DNA of 64,000 nucleotides. Source: Larus michahellis (lineage: Eukaryota > Chordata > Aves > Charadriiformes > Laridae). The position numbers and the translations under genes were made by a program. The stretch covers positions 99,012,549 to 99,076,548 of the forward strand of contig NC_133896.1 of NCBI RefSeq assembly GCF_964199755.1, written 5' to 3'. Under the pieces are notes generated by a model. That model was given only the letters and a program-made list of their open reading frames with translations. It searched no databases and was not told where the DNA came from. Below are positions 26,401 through 38,352 of the stretch, in pieces; within the stretch, counting starts at the first letter, position 1, and every line of letters starts with the position of its first letter.

Positions 26401-27380
26401 CAAACTGTAAGCACTGCTTGCTAGACTGTGTTTTCTAAATAAGTTTGTTTTTTTTTTCCTGGACAACACTGACTCACTGAAATACATACCTCATTATTCA
26501 GTCTCCTCTTACTAACATTTTTACCAGATACTTCATGAAGAAATAAAATCTTCATGATAATTGCACTGTGACTTAACCACCCAGATGACATATCATTTCC
26601 TGAAAGCCAGTTTCTTGGAGGATTTATTAAAAAAAAAAAAAAAAAAAAGAAAAGAGAGAGAGAGAAAAAGAAAGAGGCAAATGTGGTCTGTTTGGAGCCA
26701 GGAATCCTAAGTTCAGTTTTGGCAGCAACTCCCACCAGGGCTTTCCAGAGGGCTCCATGGGATTACATTTTCAAAAGGACTTAAAAGGTTTAGGAGCACG
26801 TCTCATTGTTAAAAGTGATTTAGACTAATGAGCTTAAGCATTGCTAAATGTACTGCTTCATGCTCTGTCTTGTCCAGCCCAATAAGGGGCAGGGTTCTCC
26901 CACAGCTCCTGATGGATTTAGATGCAAGGGTTTGAAATACTGGAACCCTGTTTCCACGGCTTTCTGATGGAGGTGACTGGTTCCGACCAGGAAAAGCAGA
27001 CGGGGACAGGCACCTCATCCCAGCAGGTCGGCGTAAACCAGCAACGGAGAGAGATGGTAACTAACAGGCCGGGCTGTGAACTCGAGCAGCACTCCTTCTG
27101 CTGCTCATGGCACGATTACGAAGCAGAGATTAAAGGACACAGTACCTTCTGTGGCTGTGAACAGATTCAGCAGAGGCCTTCTCTCAAAGGTCACAAGCTC
27201 CTAAGTGCGTGAGACACTTTTAAAAGCAGACGTGGGCGCCCTTGACAGTGGCACGCAGCCTCCCTGTACCACAGTCCCTTCTCTTGCCCTAGGTCCGTGA
27301 TTTTTCTCTTGTTTTAGTGTGGAGGTTTTTTTTTTTTAAGGGAGGGGAGGTAAGGCACACAGAATACTTATGAAAGGAAT
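20461..27380. other. Intergenic stretch, no supportable gene
   Basis: No recognisable exon on either strand between the CpG island and the presumed TMEM30C 3' end. It holds poly-T/poly-A runs and an A-rich plus GA-rich microsatellite at 26629-26676. Open frames of 60-107 codons are present but have no familiar motifs, and such numbers are expected by chance. Confidence 0.5.
26629..26676. repeat. A-rich then (GA)n microsatellite
   Basis: About 20 A in a row, then GAAAAGAGAGAGAGAG, then A/G-rich sequence. Confidence 0.85.
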
Positions 27381-27386
27381 TAGTGT

Positions 27387-27392
27387 TTTATT
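27387..27392 (-). terminator. TMEM30C: Candidate TMEM30C polyadenylation signal (AATAAA)
   Basis: TTTATT on the plus strand reads AATAAA on the minus strand, about 1.1 kb after the TMEM30C stop. An ATTAAA near 27794 is an alternative. Neither can be confirmed from sequence alone. Confidence 0.35.
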
Positions 27393-28054
27393 CCATTTCC
27401 ACTTTTGCAACAGGAAAATTATTCAAAAAAATTTAGACGTACCATTGTATACTTGACCTAAATTCTTCAGTGCTGCTCCTACATGTTGTGAGACTTGAAA
27501 TAACTCCTAAGTGTGTAAAATTTTGAACATGAAACATGAAAACTGATAAGCCTATTCACGCACTGCAGCGTTTACTTTCTGCAAATGAAGCTGACAGATT
27601 TTCTGATGCTTTGTTTTCTATTGACAATAAGTCAAGACACCACAGAAACGGGGGCTTGAAAGGGGAAGAGACATTTCATGTCACATAAGAGTCTGTGAAC
27701 TTTTGCGTGGAAGCGTGGGGTAGGCAGGAGTGCAATTGTGGCCTAACATTAGGTAGATGTTTCTGCTAAAATGTTTAGCATTAAAGGAGTTTTTAATTTA
27801 AGCTTTCTATTAAATCATAATTTTAAAAATGTAAATCAGTGTTTTGATGCCTTCTAGCTTTGCACATTAGTCTCAGTACCTAGATAAAACCAATAAGTGG
27901 GTTTAAACAAACTCCAAACTCCTAAAAAGTGCCCTGTACTCTATCACAAACCAAGTATCAAACTGTTATGAATACGCTGCGCTAAATTGATTGCTTTTTC
28001 AGGATAGCTAAAAAAGGTATATAAAACCTAAGCCAAGCCATTCAGCCCACACAC

Positions 28055-28534
28055 ATGGCCCACAAACAGACTTTAGCACCACATTCTACCTGCTCAAGCT
28101 TTTTGTTGGCTCAAGATCTCACTTTTTACTCATCCAAAGCTTCATTTAAGACAAGAGAAATATTGTCTGAATTAAGGGCTGAGTACGAAATGAGTATGGA
28201 CCCTTACTTCTGGCCAGACATTAGTACCCTGCAATTTCTTTGCCATTGCAATTTTAAACCACTACGCTATCTGTTGTTTGAAACTCATCTCACTACAAGT
28301 TTCCTAGGAAACATATTTAGGAGCACACATACATTAATAAGAACGCAGCCTCAGGCAAGTTTGGTTTTGGATGATGGAATAGCACTGCCCCTCCATTTGC
28401 TTACGTTCACCAAACCTGTTACTGAAACAGATCCAGAGCTCAGGGGAAAGAATGAAAGGTCTGTGCTGCGTGTTCTTCGTTCACGCCACACCTTTGCCTT
28501 TGTTCAGAAAGCCGGTGAACCTTATTACTTCTGA
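28055..28534 (+). other. 159-codon open frame antisense to the TMEM30C 3' end, unrecognised
   Basis: An open frame from ATG at 28055 to TGA at 28532-28534, preceded by a perfect TATA-type sequence (TATATAAAA, 28018-28026). Its last 10 bases overlap the TMEM30C stop codon on the opposite strand. The product would be 159 residues, with no membrane segment or motif I recognise. One frame of this length is roughly what chance gives in 64 kb, so the call is weak. It may simply be antisense to the TMEM30C 3'UTR. Confidence 0.2.
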
Positions 28535-28712
28535 AAGTATGTTTTCTTTTTTCTGAGCTTCAAGTGGATGGCAGTTATGACAAAACCTGTCAGGGTTGCT
28601 GCTGTGCCAGTAACCACGTAGGCAATTCCCAGGAATGGGTTACTTCCTCCGCTCCATACCACGGTTGAAAGAATCACATGCTTCCTCCCCTTGAATTTGG
28701 TAACAGGGAAAT
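28525..28712 (-). CDS. TMEM30C: TMEM30C exon 7: second membrane helix and stop
   Basis: 62 residues, from [20 protein letters not shown] through NPFLGIAY and the second helix to KKKTYFQK and TAA at 28525-28527. The acceptor is TCTATCAG. Confidence 0.95.
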
Positions 28713-31700
28713 CTGATAGAAGGATGTTAAGGTTTCACTAACAAAGTTAGCGTTATTTCCAGGAGGAAAAAAAAAAGTAGTAGTAAATGCTCAAAAACCT
28801 TACCAAGGCATTGTCTGCAGTTCTGCATTTGCTACAAAAATTCCTTTAACTGACCTGTGATGTCCCTACTATTCTGGGTCCAAAAACCCAGTAGCAGCTG
28901 GTGGTAAAAAAATCCAGTTATTTTAGATACAGTCTGTGAGAACGTGGAAGTACTTTTCTTTACATTATATATTTCAGATTCTAATTTATGTAACTGCAAT
29001 TGTGTTAATTTGCTATGAAAAATCAGATGAAAATGAGCCTTTTGGGCAGCTTATCATGGTGATACTCCACATATTCTCACTGAGGGGAAGTGCTCACCTC
29101 TACCTAATGTTGCATACCCAGAATGTTGTATGATTTTACTTTTCATCTCCCCACGTGGCAGCTTTCAGAACAGAAGTGTGCTACAACATTTAAAATCATA
29201 GCTCTATCGGCTGAGAAAGAAGAGAAATTTATAGTCATCTTGACATAACTCCTGCTGACAAAACAAGTGCTTTAGTCAGCAAAGTTCACGCTGTTCAGCG
29301 TGAGAGGGCATTTTCACCAGCACAAAAGTTTCTGTCAGCACATGGCCCAAATGCGCCAGAGGGAATCTGCTGACACAGGCATCCCACGCAGCTCTCAACG
29401 GCAGGGATACCTCTGGCACTTCCTGCACCCCAGTCAGGGTGTCTACACATCTGATTAGACCACTATTAAATATTTCAACTAAAACAACATCTTCAACCAT
29501 CTCTTCAGGTTCCTACTCTTCAGTGTTACCCTTTGTGTAAAGCTCCCATGTGCTGTCTCCAGACAAAAGTACCCCCTCAGAAGTCAAATCCACAGTCACG
29601 TGCTGCCATTTGAGTAACGTGTCTTAACTCCATCCGCTCGGGCTAAAGAAAATGCACTCGTAGTGTCTCATCAACCTCAAAACTAGGTCTTTTCATGGTG
29701 ATTTAGTTTGGGGTGTGTTGCTCAGTTTCTTTGCCATTTTCCTATACAAACCTCATCCACTTCCATCTCACTGTAACTATCTAATAGTCTTGGATAGTAT
29801 GAAAGGATACTATAGGAAATACGAAAAGTGTAATTGCCTGCTGGGAGACCATCCGCAAACTGCCTTATCCGTCTGACGCGACGGTAAAGATTTCTGAATG
29901 TAGCAAAGGCTGACACTCGCATCCAGATAATGAAGTCATCATTTACATAACCGTTGTTCCTTTCATCTTCCTCGTCTAACAGATATACTGGCTTCTGCCA
30001 GTAAGGAGGTCTTGCTGTCCCTGATGGGAAAGAACAAAACCAGGAAAGACAAACTGTCAGTAAAAATAGTGGTTGGAGACTAATTTCTGGGCCTACTCAC
30101 AACAAACACAGAATACGAGATACACAAAAGACAGAAGACTCTGTCCAGTATTGAAAAATTATATATGCTAGGTAACACTTTTCACCCAAGCATCTCCACT
30201 CACCTCAAACATGAATGAACAGAGCCTAACAGTACCCAGGGGTTGCTACACGTTAGAAACTTCAAGCACAGGAGAAACAAAGTGACTCGCACAAATGAAA
30301 ATACGGTTTATTCTGGATTCTTGCCTCTTCAGCAAGTAACACGCTCGCTATAATGAGGAGCTTGCCTTTATTTCTATACATTAATTTGTTCCTGTACAAC
30401 CAGAAAGGCACCTTTTTGCAGTCTAATGGCACAGCCTATGATATTTAGAATCTGTCATATGAAAACTACTTAGATAACTAACTCTTGCGTATTGCATCCA
30501 GCACAGCATTGCCCTGACCCAGAAGAGGGAGCTTTTAGTCCCACTTCAATACAGATCAACTGTAACAAGGAAAACAGCCCTAGGAAACAGCTGTTTGAAA
30601 GAACTAGTGAGGATGGCAGCCTCACTTGTCTCACAACTGCCTAAGAATGCCTTCATGCAAAGGCATGAAGAAGGAAAGCCATGACATGCAGTTCTCCTCA
30701 TAGATGTTTTCAATATGAAAAAATAAAGTGACTGCACCCTTGCTTCCTCCAGACAGATTAAGCGTTACAAGAAACTATACAGAAGTGTGTTGACGTGGGC
30801 TAACTTCAGTCTTCCAAAACCACTTTCTCCCAATTTCTATGGTCAGTGATAAAAAGAAACAGTGATATTTTGGCTAAATCTGTCTTCTGCTCTCAGTCAC
30901 CCTCTAAAGTTGCTTCTCCAACCTGCTTTGGGAGGTATTTCTCCCAAAGGCAATTCATCTGAGAATGTGAGACCTTCACACACAGCGGGGAGGCAGGGAA
31001 GCCATTGAAAAATAAGGAATACCAGTGGAACCATTCTTACCTGCAAATGCAGAAGAGAGATTGTATGATTTTGGATTGCGAAATTTCACATTTTTATCTG
31101 TCCACCAACTGTTTCCAGTCTTCAGCAGTGGTACTTCAATAACAGATGAGTTAAGATTGTAAAAAAGATCAATAGTATCTGCAGGGAATACAGGAAGTAA
31201 TATGTATGAGTAAAAGACAGTCATTCTAATTGCCAGCATGACTAACAAAAACTGTCACATTGAAGCATGTGACTAGAAAAAAGAATATTCAAAAGTGAAT
31301 AGAAAACAAAAAAAACCCAGCACAGTGTACACTCCACAAGAAGAATAAAGGTTCCCGAGCCTTAGAACTTCTTAAGTTTTAAAGACTGAACATACTCCTA
31401 ACCAATAATCCCTTTGAATCCCTGCATAGAAATATATGCAAGTGTCTCATGTCCATAAACTCCTGTGTGACTAACTTCTTTGCAAATCACTTTTGGAGCT
31501 TTCTAGGTAGCTACAGAAATTACTCTCCTAGTTAGCTTTCCCTAGCATTTTTTTGACAGTTGTCCTAAACTGATTGCTTTGCTATATATAACGTGTTTTC
31601 AGGGAACAGGGGAGAGGTGAAAGCACATCAAGGGATTCCGCGATCCTCTGGAGAAAATTTGCTTTGGTTTTATGCTAATTAGACCATGTCTACCAACTTG

Positions 31701-34700
31701 GACATGAACACTTCCTTCAATGAAAAAACATGTAGTTAAAATTGTGCTTAACCGTGCCATCCTGTTTCAGTGTGCAAAAAGCACTCGGGTTTATCCATTT
31801 TATTTTCCTAGTTAGAGTAATTTAACACAAGGCAAAAACATTATAGGTCTGTGTAAACACCTAGGCAGCCAATGAGATGATGGCCAGGGATAGTTAGATG
31901 ATATAGGTGGGGACAGGCTGCTTTTTAGGAAACATGAAAACCACAATTCAACTGCATGAGCAACAATGAAAACATAACATTTTAAAATCCTGCTACAAAA
32001 CCTGTGTTTACACAGCTCCTTAAGGCTCAGACACTTCTGAGTAAGTGATCATTCTCTGCACCCCACTATGTCCCCAGCTGTTTGTGACTGGTTTATTAAC
32101 AGGAGTTGATATTCTCTGAGTTCTGCCTGCATAACTGCTTGTCTGACTGCTCCCTTACCTTCTAGCTTGGGCTAAAAACCTTTCCCATGGCAGGAACTTG
32201 GCCATCTTCCTCATTTTACAAACAAGGTTAGAGAGCAATTAGACAACCAGCTGAACTGTCAAAAGTGAATGGGAAGCACCCTCTTCCACAGCAGCGGGAC
32301 AGAGATGACCTACCAGAGTTGGGATTCAGACATCACCCCTTTCCCCCACATCACCAGCAGCTGGAACATTTAATCACATTGTGCAGTAAGGACTGATGCA
32401 AAGGCAGACGCCGGGAGGTTTACCCTCAGCATTTTAAAATCTTACAATCCCTAGTTCTCTGCAACCACACAGATCCAAAGGTCCAAAACAATGTGAAGAA
32501 CATGCTACCTCCTTCTAAGCACACCACTGTTCTCCCATCACTGTACAAGAAAGTATTTTTTAGCAAGGAAGTACACTAAATCTGTTGTATCATCATTTTT
32601 TATTTCACCAGGGACTCGATTCCTCAGTCCTGTTGTATATTCACGTTGAAGAACGACCTAGTAAATGAAAAATCTTCCTCAGTTTCAAAATGAGGGGCAA
32701 GTTACTAAACAGTAGGAAACAGAGCCCCATATTCACCACAGTAGCACTGCCAAAGAAAACCTTTTGTGGGAGAAAGACAGAGATCTTGCAAGTATCAGGA
32801 CTCAGTTGCATTTGGGTAACGGAATAGTTTCAAGTGGAAATTAGTAAGCAGATGTGGAAGGTACCTACTTACCATTGAACATGCTGTTGGCAATAGCACC
32901 GCATGGAGCCATGGGCGTCCCATTTCGGTAGGTGGTGAAGGGCGCGCAGTAGCTCTTCTGAATCTGCATTCAAGGTCACAGAACAATCAGGCACAGAACC
33001 TGGGGGTTTTGTTTTGGTTTGCTGGTGTTAATGTTCTCCTCCCATTCCTTCTTCTGAAAAGCCACTGAATAATTAACTCTCCGGTACCTTTTGGTCACAT
33101 TAGAGATGCATCCAAATGAATGGGTTTGTATTTGAAGAACACCTTCTGTATCACAGTAAGTAAACTTAAGGTCTTCACTGAATTCTGTGCTGTGGACTTG
33201 CAAACTCCAGACCACAAAAACTCATTTGGGGATCTGCTATTGTAACATAGCTATGTTAAAACGTTCCCATGAAGCCTTGGCTTACCCTTAGAACATCTTA
33301 TTTCTCCTTCTTTTTAATTTTGACCTGGACTGCTTCACTGGTGGAGGACAGCAGATGCAGTTAGCCATATTACTGCAGTTTTGTGTGTGTAAGTCTTGAA
33401 GTACGAAGACACAGCATGAAAAAAAAAAGCCCATCTCAAATTTATCACATTTCTCCTATCCCAGTTCATAAGAAACCATAAATCTTCAGATTTAAACACA
33501 GAAACATTTTCAAATAACTCTAAAAAGCTCTGTATCTGGTTGGCACAAAAGCCAAAAGCAGTTGCACCTGGATGCAAACAAACAAGTTGAGTGGACACCT
33601 GGAGAAGCAGATGTATGGGGAACATGTCTTGAGAGTTACAAGAGCATTTTATAAAAACAACAGGTTATTATTGCACAACCATCATATGTACTGAGAGGAC
33701 AGTGCGTGGACTGTGTGTATATTAAGAAGTGCTACTTTTAAGCCAAAAAAGGCATGTTTTAGATTTGTAAGTAATAAAACTGAACGCAATGATTGCATTC
33801 TCCAGTTTCCTTACGCAGGTGATGCTGTCTAGCCTCCTCTTTAGACCTCTAAATTGCATACTTCAGAATGCTACATGATCATCTGTTTCACCGTAAACCT
33901 TTTCCTGCTTCTTGTCTGCTTCCAAAGCCAGATGGGAAAATGAAAGACTTAGAATAACTTAATTCCCTAAACCTATAATAAACACAGAGCTTTAAAAATT
34001 TCTGGCTAAGATGACTGAAAACACTAGGAGGAAAAGCTTTCTGTAAATTCATTTGAAAAAGACAATGTATTTTTAATCAGCATCTCTACAAGGCACAAGT
34101 TTGAGAATTGCAACATTAGACTGACATCTTTTATTTATCTCCTCAATCTTCCTCTCTTATTAACTTATTAGACATAATGGTCCTAACAATCACAAAAGCT
34201 GAGAACAAACGCTGAAAATATGTACCTTCTTATTATTCCCTAGAGCCATCTTAACACACTTAACAGTTCCGCCTAGTTAGCTCTCCATATGGTCAAAGAT
34301 GCACCTGATGGAAATACCGACAGTCTCATAATATAAAGAAGAAAACTTACATTTACATTTCGACCCAGCAATTGCGCGTCACTTCTTGATATCACATATC
34401 GACGGTGGTTTTGATAGAAGTTTTGCAGACCATAGTACATAAAAACATCACCCTAGAATTCAAGGATAAATCCCTTCAATAAGATGAGTTCATGCAGACA
34501 AATAGAAATCCTATTACTTGCTAAAAAAGAGAGAGGAAGAGAGTTCTCAATTCATATTTAAGTGTTGGTAACTACAACCTAAGCGATTACTTCAGAAGAC
34601 AACTCTAAGCAATTACTTCAGCGGACACTGGCTAGAATCTAGTCTTTACCCCAGCTGAAAGTTTTAGCATTTTGGCACAAAATTAAGCATACTTTAAATC

Positions 34701-36918
34701 ACCAATTGAAACCTAAAATAAAAAACCCCGATTATCATTTTACTCAAGATGGCACGGCTGGTCATGAACCTACAATGACTATGACTAATTTTGTGAAGAC
34801 AAGACACTAATTTTCCATAAAAGAACGCACACAAAAAACTTCAAAAAGTACCCATTAGCTCCTAATTCCTTCAGATTTTTTGAAAAAGAAGGCTGCTTCT
34901 CGTCAATTATTTGAACGCTTTGGGAAGTTTAGTCCTGTAATTAAAAGGAGAATGCTAGGCAGGCAAATGCAAGTAAAAAAAGAGGGTTATTAAACTATTA
35001 AAAAACATTATTCTGTTGAGTAAACTTATCATCTCAAACATCACTGTAATGTGAAGAATTACAGAGTATTCTCACAGCCTCTTCAATACTGAGTAACCCC
35101 AAAGTGACTTTACAATTTAAATTGCACTGTGATTTTAAGGGATCATTCATGCGGTACTAAGCATAAGATCTCTTTGGCGGAACATGAAGCATTTTAACAG
35201 TCGCAGCAACATGACCCCAGTAGTTTAGGACAGGAAATGAAGGATACTTTTCCCAAATGAAACTGCAGAATGACATTGCTAGACTTTAATTATTCCAAGG
35301 ACCTTGGGGATTAACCGCATATCCCTTGTAAAAAAGACTACAGGGGTTTACTTAGGACAAGTGGTCAGAGCTTCAGATTTCCTTCTCATTTGAGAGCTTA
35401 GCAGCACAGTAACAACTAAGCCCGGGTCAAGGGCAGGAGTTTGCTACTAACTCAGAGAGAGAGAGAGAGAGATACAGAGAGAAGCCACCTCCACAATCAA
35501 ACACCATTTCCATCCCCATCTTCTCCTTGGACATCTCCCAACCAAGGGCAGAGATAGCCTGACGTTGACTACATTTAACACGTACCAACACGAACTGCAA
35601 AGGCAAAAGTGTAAAATTTTGAATATTTCATGTTTTTAAAAAGTACAAAGAAAATTTAGTCAGGAGCTCTACAGAGCAGAATTAGTGTATTTTATCATGC
35701 AGGGATATAAGTGACTGGAGGTACTAAGAAACTTCAGCTGGTTTCTCGCATACACTTACCAATATATCTTCCTTTAGCATGAAATTAACAGAACAGTGGC
35801 ATTCCTTATTCCAATTAGAGGAATTTTCCCGGAGTTTTGAACAATCTGAGCATTTATCTGAATAATCAATCTGTCAGAGAAGTGAACATGCAGAGATATT
35901 GTAATAAAGAACATGCACACAGGAAAAAGTTACTGGTTTAGCTCCAGGGCTTCTCAGAGCGCTTCTCTTCTAAGTGACTCCGGACTGCCAGAAACATTGC
36001 AAAAATTCAACAGAGACAGAGAACCAGGACTTGGCCTCAATGAACATTCACGAATTTTATCCCTAGTTTAAAGCTGGTTTAGAGCCTTTTGATGACTGCT
36101 GCAGAATTTTCACATCTGCTCCTCGGCAAAGGAGCGCTGAGTGAAGAACACTTCTGCAGCTTGGTCTGGCTGACCAAGTAATGCTTGACAAATCCCCACA
36201 CGCATTATGGCCCACCGCTCTTGATCAGCCAGGATGTGGCACTGAGCATTGGCTTCAACCAGGAGTCCATTAACTTCACCACAAGTCTAACCAACCTTGC
36301 CTCCAGGAGGTATTTAAATATAAGGGCTGCCTGCATTTTAAGATTTTTGCCCCAGCAAACATGTGTGTTCTTCTAGTACCAAACACTGTCAAAGGGCTTA
36401 GTTTATTTCCCTTCAAAAACCCAGGAAATAATGACAACATTTCAGGTATTACCAGCCAGTGGCAGTAATTACCACCCATTTTTCAGATATTACCACCCAG
36501 TTAACCACCCAGTGCTTGGATTTTATCAGTGACCAACTATCTCTGAGGATTTTCACAGGAACACTAGCTGCTGGACACATATCCAGGGCATGAAGCTGTT
36601 CCTATCATCTTTAACCAGAAGCAAAAACTCAAAGTCTTTTCCCTCCTTCCCATCCCAGTTTCTTCTTCATAGAATAGCTAAGAACAACACTACCCCCAAA
36701 CAAACCTGGATTTCTCTGACGCTCTTTGCGGACAGTATGAGGCAGACTCCCACAGAAAGGCAGAACCCGCCTATGAGAAAGAAGCTGGAGAGAACAGACT
36801 CAATGGTAAGTTGGGGCTTCCAAGCTGGTAGCTTCTGTTGTTTGAACGCACTGTTATCCGGGCATCTGGAAGGACGCACCTCTCCTTCTTGTGGAGAAAG
36901 ACTCGTCTTGTTTTTCAT
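28525..36918 (-). CDS. TMEM30C: TMEM30C (CDC50C), complete seven-exon gene
   Basis: CDC50-family beta subunit, expected to chaperone P4-ATPase phospholipid flippases out of the endoplasmic reticulum. Exons in transcription order are 36918-36706, 35870-35760, 34452-34351, 32963-32873, 31178-31041, 30020-29811 and 28712-28525. All have GT-AG junctions and consistent phase, giving 350 residues plus TAA. The fold is two membrane helices (about residues 41-66 and 315-338) around a large lumenal domain. Family signatures seen are [64 protein letters not shown] and NPFLGIAY. Lumenal Cys are clustered (CSDC, CHC) as in relatives, with several N-x-S/T sites. The length is usual for the family. It differs from TMEM30A throughout and has a basic KKKTYFQK tail. 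TMEM30C is chosen by divergence from A and by its place beside CMSS1. The ATG at 36918 has A at -3 and no better upstream start. In human the locus is a pseudogene, as I recall. Confidence 0.95.
29811..30020 (-). CDS. TMEM30C: TMEM30C exon 6: NDDFIIWMR block
   Basis: Encodes [18 protein letters not shown], then [18 protein letters not shown], then [12 protein letters not shown]. The donor is TATA|GTATCC, chosen because it restores the family sequence SYNFPV across the junction. Reading past it gives a stop-free extension without homology. Confidence 0.93.
31041..31178 (-). CDS. TMEM30C: TMEM30C exon 5: [12 protein letters not shown] block
   Basis: Encodes [13 protein letters not shown], then [12 protein letters not shown], and ends FAG|GTAAGA. 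Two N-x-S sites (NSS, NLS) are visible. Confidence 0.96.
31260..32870. other. TMEM30C intron, nothing further seen
   Basis: Intronic DNA between the exons at 31041-31178 and 32873-32963. No repeat or nested gene recognised. Confidence 0.6.
32873..32963 (-). CDS. TMEM30C: TMEM30C exon 4: [11 protein letters not shown] block
   Basis: Starts IQKSYCAPF after a GCAG acceptor, holds [12 protein letters not shown] and ends AATG|GTAAG. This is a diagnostic CDC50 motif. Confidence 0.96.
34351..34452 (-). CDS. TMEM30C: TMEM30C exon 3: conserved [14 protein letters not shown] block
   Basis: 34 codons starting [20 protein letters not shown] and ending GRNVN|GTAAGT. One of the best conserved CDC50 blocks. 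Confidence 0.96.
35454..35472. repeat. (GA)n microsatellite in a TMEM30C intron
   Basis: Nineteen bases of alternating AG, followed by an interrupted copy. Confidence 0.9.
35760..35870 (-). CDS. TMEM30C: TMEM30C exon 2: Cys-rich lumenal start
   Basis: 37 codons beginning [10 protein letters not shown] and ending [15 protein letters not shown]. Four Cys match the paired cysteines at this place in TMEM30A. NSS is a potential glycosylation site. Confidence 0.95.
36706..36918 (-). CDS. TMEM30C: TMEM30C exon 1: cytoplasmic N-terminus and first membrane helix
   Basis: 71 codons, starting [10 protein letters not shown], through the CDC50 signature [12 protein letters not shown] and a hydrophobic helix ([19 protein letters not shown]) to REIQ|GTTTGT. 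A separate upstream non-coding exon cannot be excluded. Confidence 0.93.
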
Positions 36919-38094
36919 TTTCTTCTTGGTGAGAGGAAAGAATAATATACTTGTGCTGGAGAGCGTTTAAACTGAAACACTGTCCTTACTGTTGTGAGAC
37001 TGTATTGTTTGTTCAAACTTGCATTATGGCCAGGAATTACTTATTAACTAGATCTCTCTCTTCCTCATTTTCTATATTTGTGCCTGGATCCCCATGATCA
37101 GTGTGTACCAATCAAACAATTGTGTACTTTGGTCAGGGTGTCCAGTTTGTGGCTCCTGGAAAAGCTTAAATATATGCTTTTTCCTGCACCACAATTCAGT
37201 AGGATATTTTATGTCTTATTAATTTGCAGGGATACCGTCAGCTATACTGGAATTTCTGTGTAATCTCAGACGCATTATTTCTTCTCCCTTCACTTCCATA
37301 GCTGCCCAGCTAACAGGCATGGCGTACAATGAAAGGAGCTCTACTCCAATTGCACTGGATGCCACTGGGGAGTACTGCAGGGGCTGAGACAGCACTGGAC
37401 AGAAAACATTGCTTTGGAAGACAAAACCAATTTTCTTAACCTACTACATTCATTGCTGTTGATTCAGATTCAATTTAAAGTCGTAAAAAGGTGACCTGTT
37501 TTTTATCACAAAAGGGCAACTAATTCTCAGAACGTCTGATTTGGATCAATGGCTTTCCAAGATGATGACGATTTGCTCACCTCTGTTCATCTTGTCCTCT
37601 GAAAAAAAATCCATCCATTCCCTACTAACCACAATGACAAAAGAATCACCCAGAGATCATCTCCTTTTAATTTAAATGGACAAACAGAAGAATATTTTTT
37701 GCACACTTCAACAGTTTAACCAAAATAAAGTCTCGATATACAGTAAATTTATCATGTAATACCAAAAAAATAGCATTTGGCCAGCTCTAGAAGAGACAGG
37801 TGAAAAATACCGTTTGACAAATTACCAACATTCATACATTTTCAAAGACCCTCGAAGGCAAGAACTAGATTACCGCTCTCATGAGAGAAGTAAACATCTC
37901 CTTTGGGACAGCAGAGAGAGATAACAGAGAACTGAGTTGTACAAAGAGTTTCACACCCACGTTTGCTCATCTTCAAAGTCTTAAAAGTAACATATAGTAG
38001 TAAATCTATCAGGTGAATGCAATGTAACTCTAATTTCAGTATCACATTGTTCCTGTAATGAAAACCATACTAAAATCACAAACAAAACTTCTGT
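36919..38094. other. Short gap between TMEM30C 5' end and CMSS1 3' end
   Basis: About 1.2 kb separates the TMEM30C start from the CMSS1 polyadenylation signal on the same strand. It should hold the TMEM30C promoter and 5'UTR. No CpG island and no clear TATA box were seen. Confidence 0.5.
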
Positions 38095-38100
38095 TTTATT
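38095..38100 (-). terminator. CMSS1: Probable CMSS1 polyadenylation signal (AATAAA)
   Basis: TTTATT on the plus strand reads AATAAA on the minus strand, about 170 bases past the CMSS1 stop. Confidence 0.6.
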
Positions 38101-38268
38101 ATTAGAAGAAAAGGAGACTCAGAAACAGTTGCAACATGCATTCTTTCTGTATTGATAGACCTCTGAAAAGTCAAAATTCTTGATTCCATCACCTGTTAAT
38201 GACTTGCCAATTGCAGACAGGATAATATTAAAATGCAGCTGAAAATTACTTCCTTGTTGGTAAAACCA

Positions 38269-38352
38269 TTAAAAGAGTCCGAGCTTCACAGTCCCCTCTC
38301 TGCACAGCTTTATAATACTCATCTCCAGTAGGTCAATTGTTTCTTTCTTTAT
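38269..38352 (-). CDS. CMSS1: CMSS1 last exon and stop
   Basis: Encodes [20 protein letters not shown], then TVKLGLF and TAA at 38269-38271. The final KLGLF matches human. Confidence 0.95.
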   Translation of the reverse strand: MKKETIDLLEMSIIKLCREGTVKLGLF

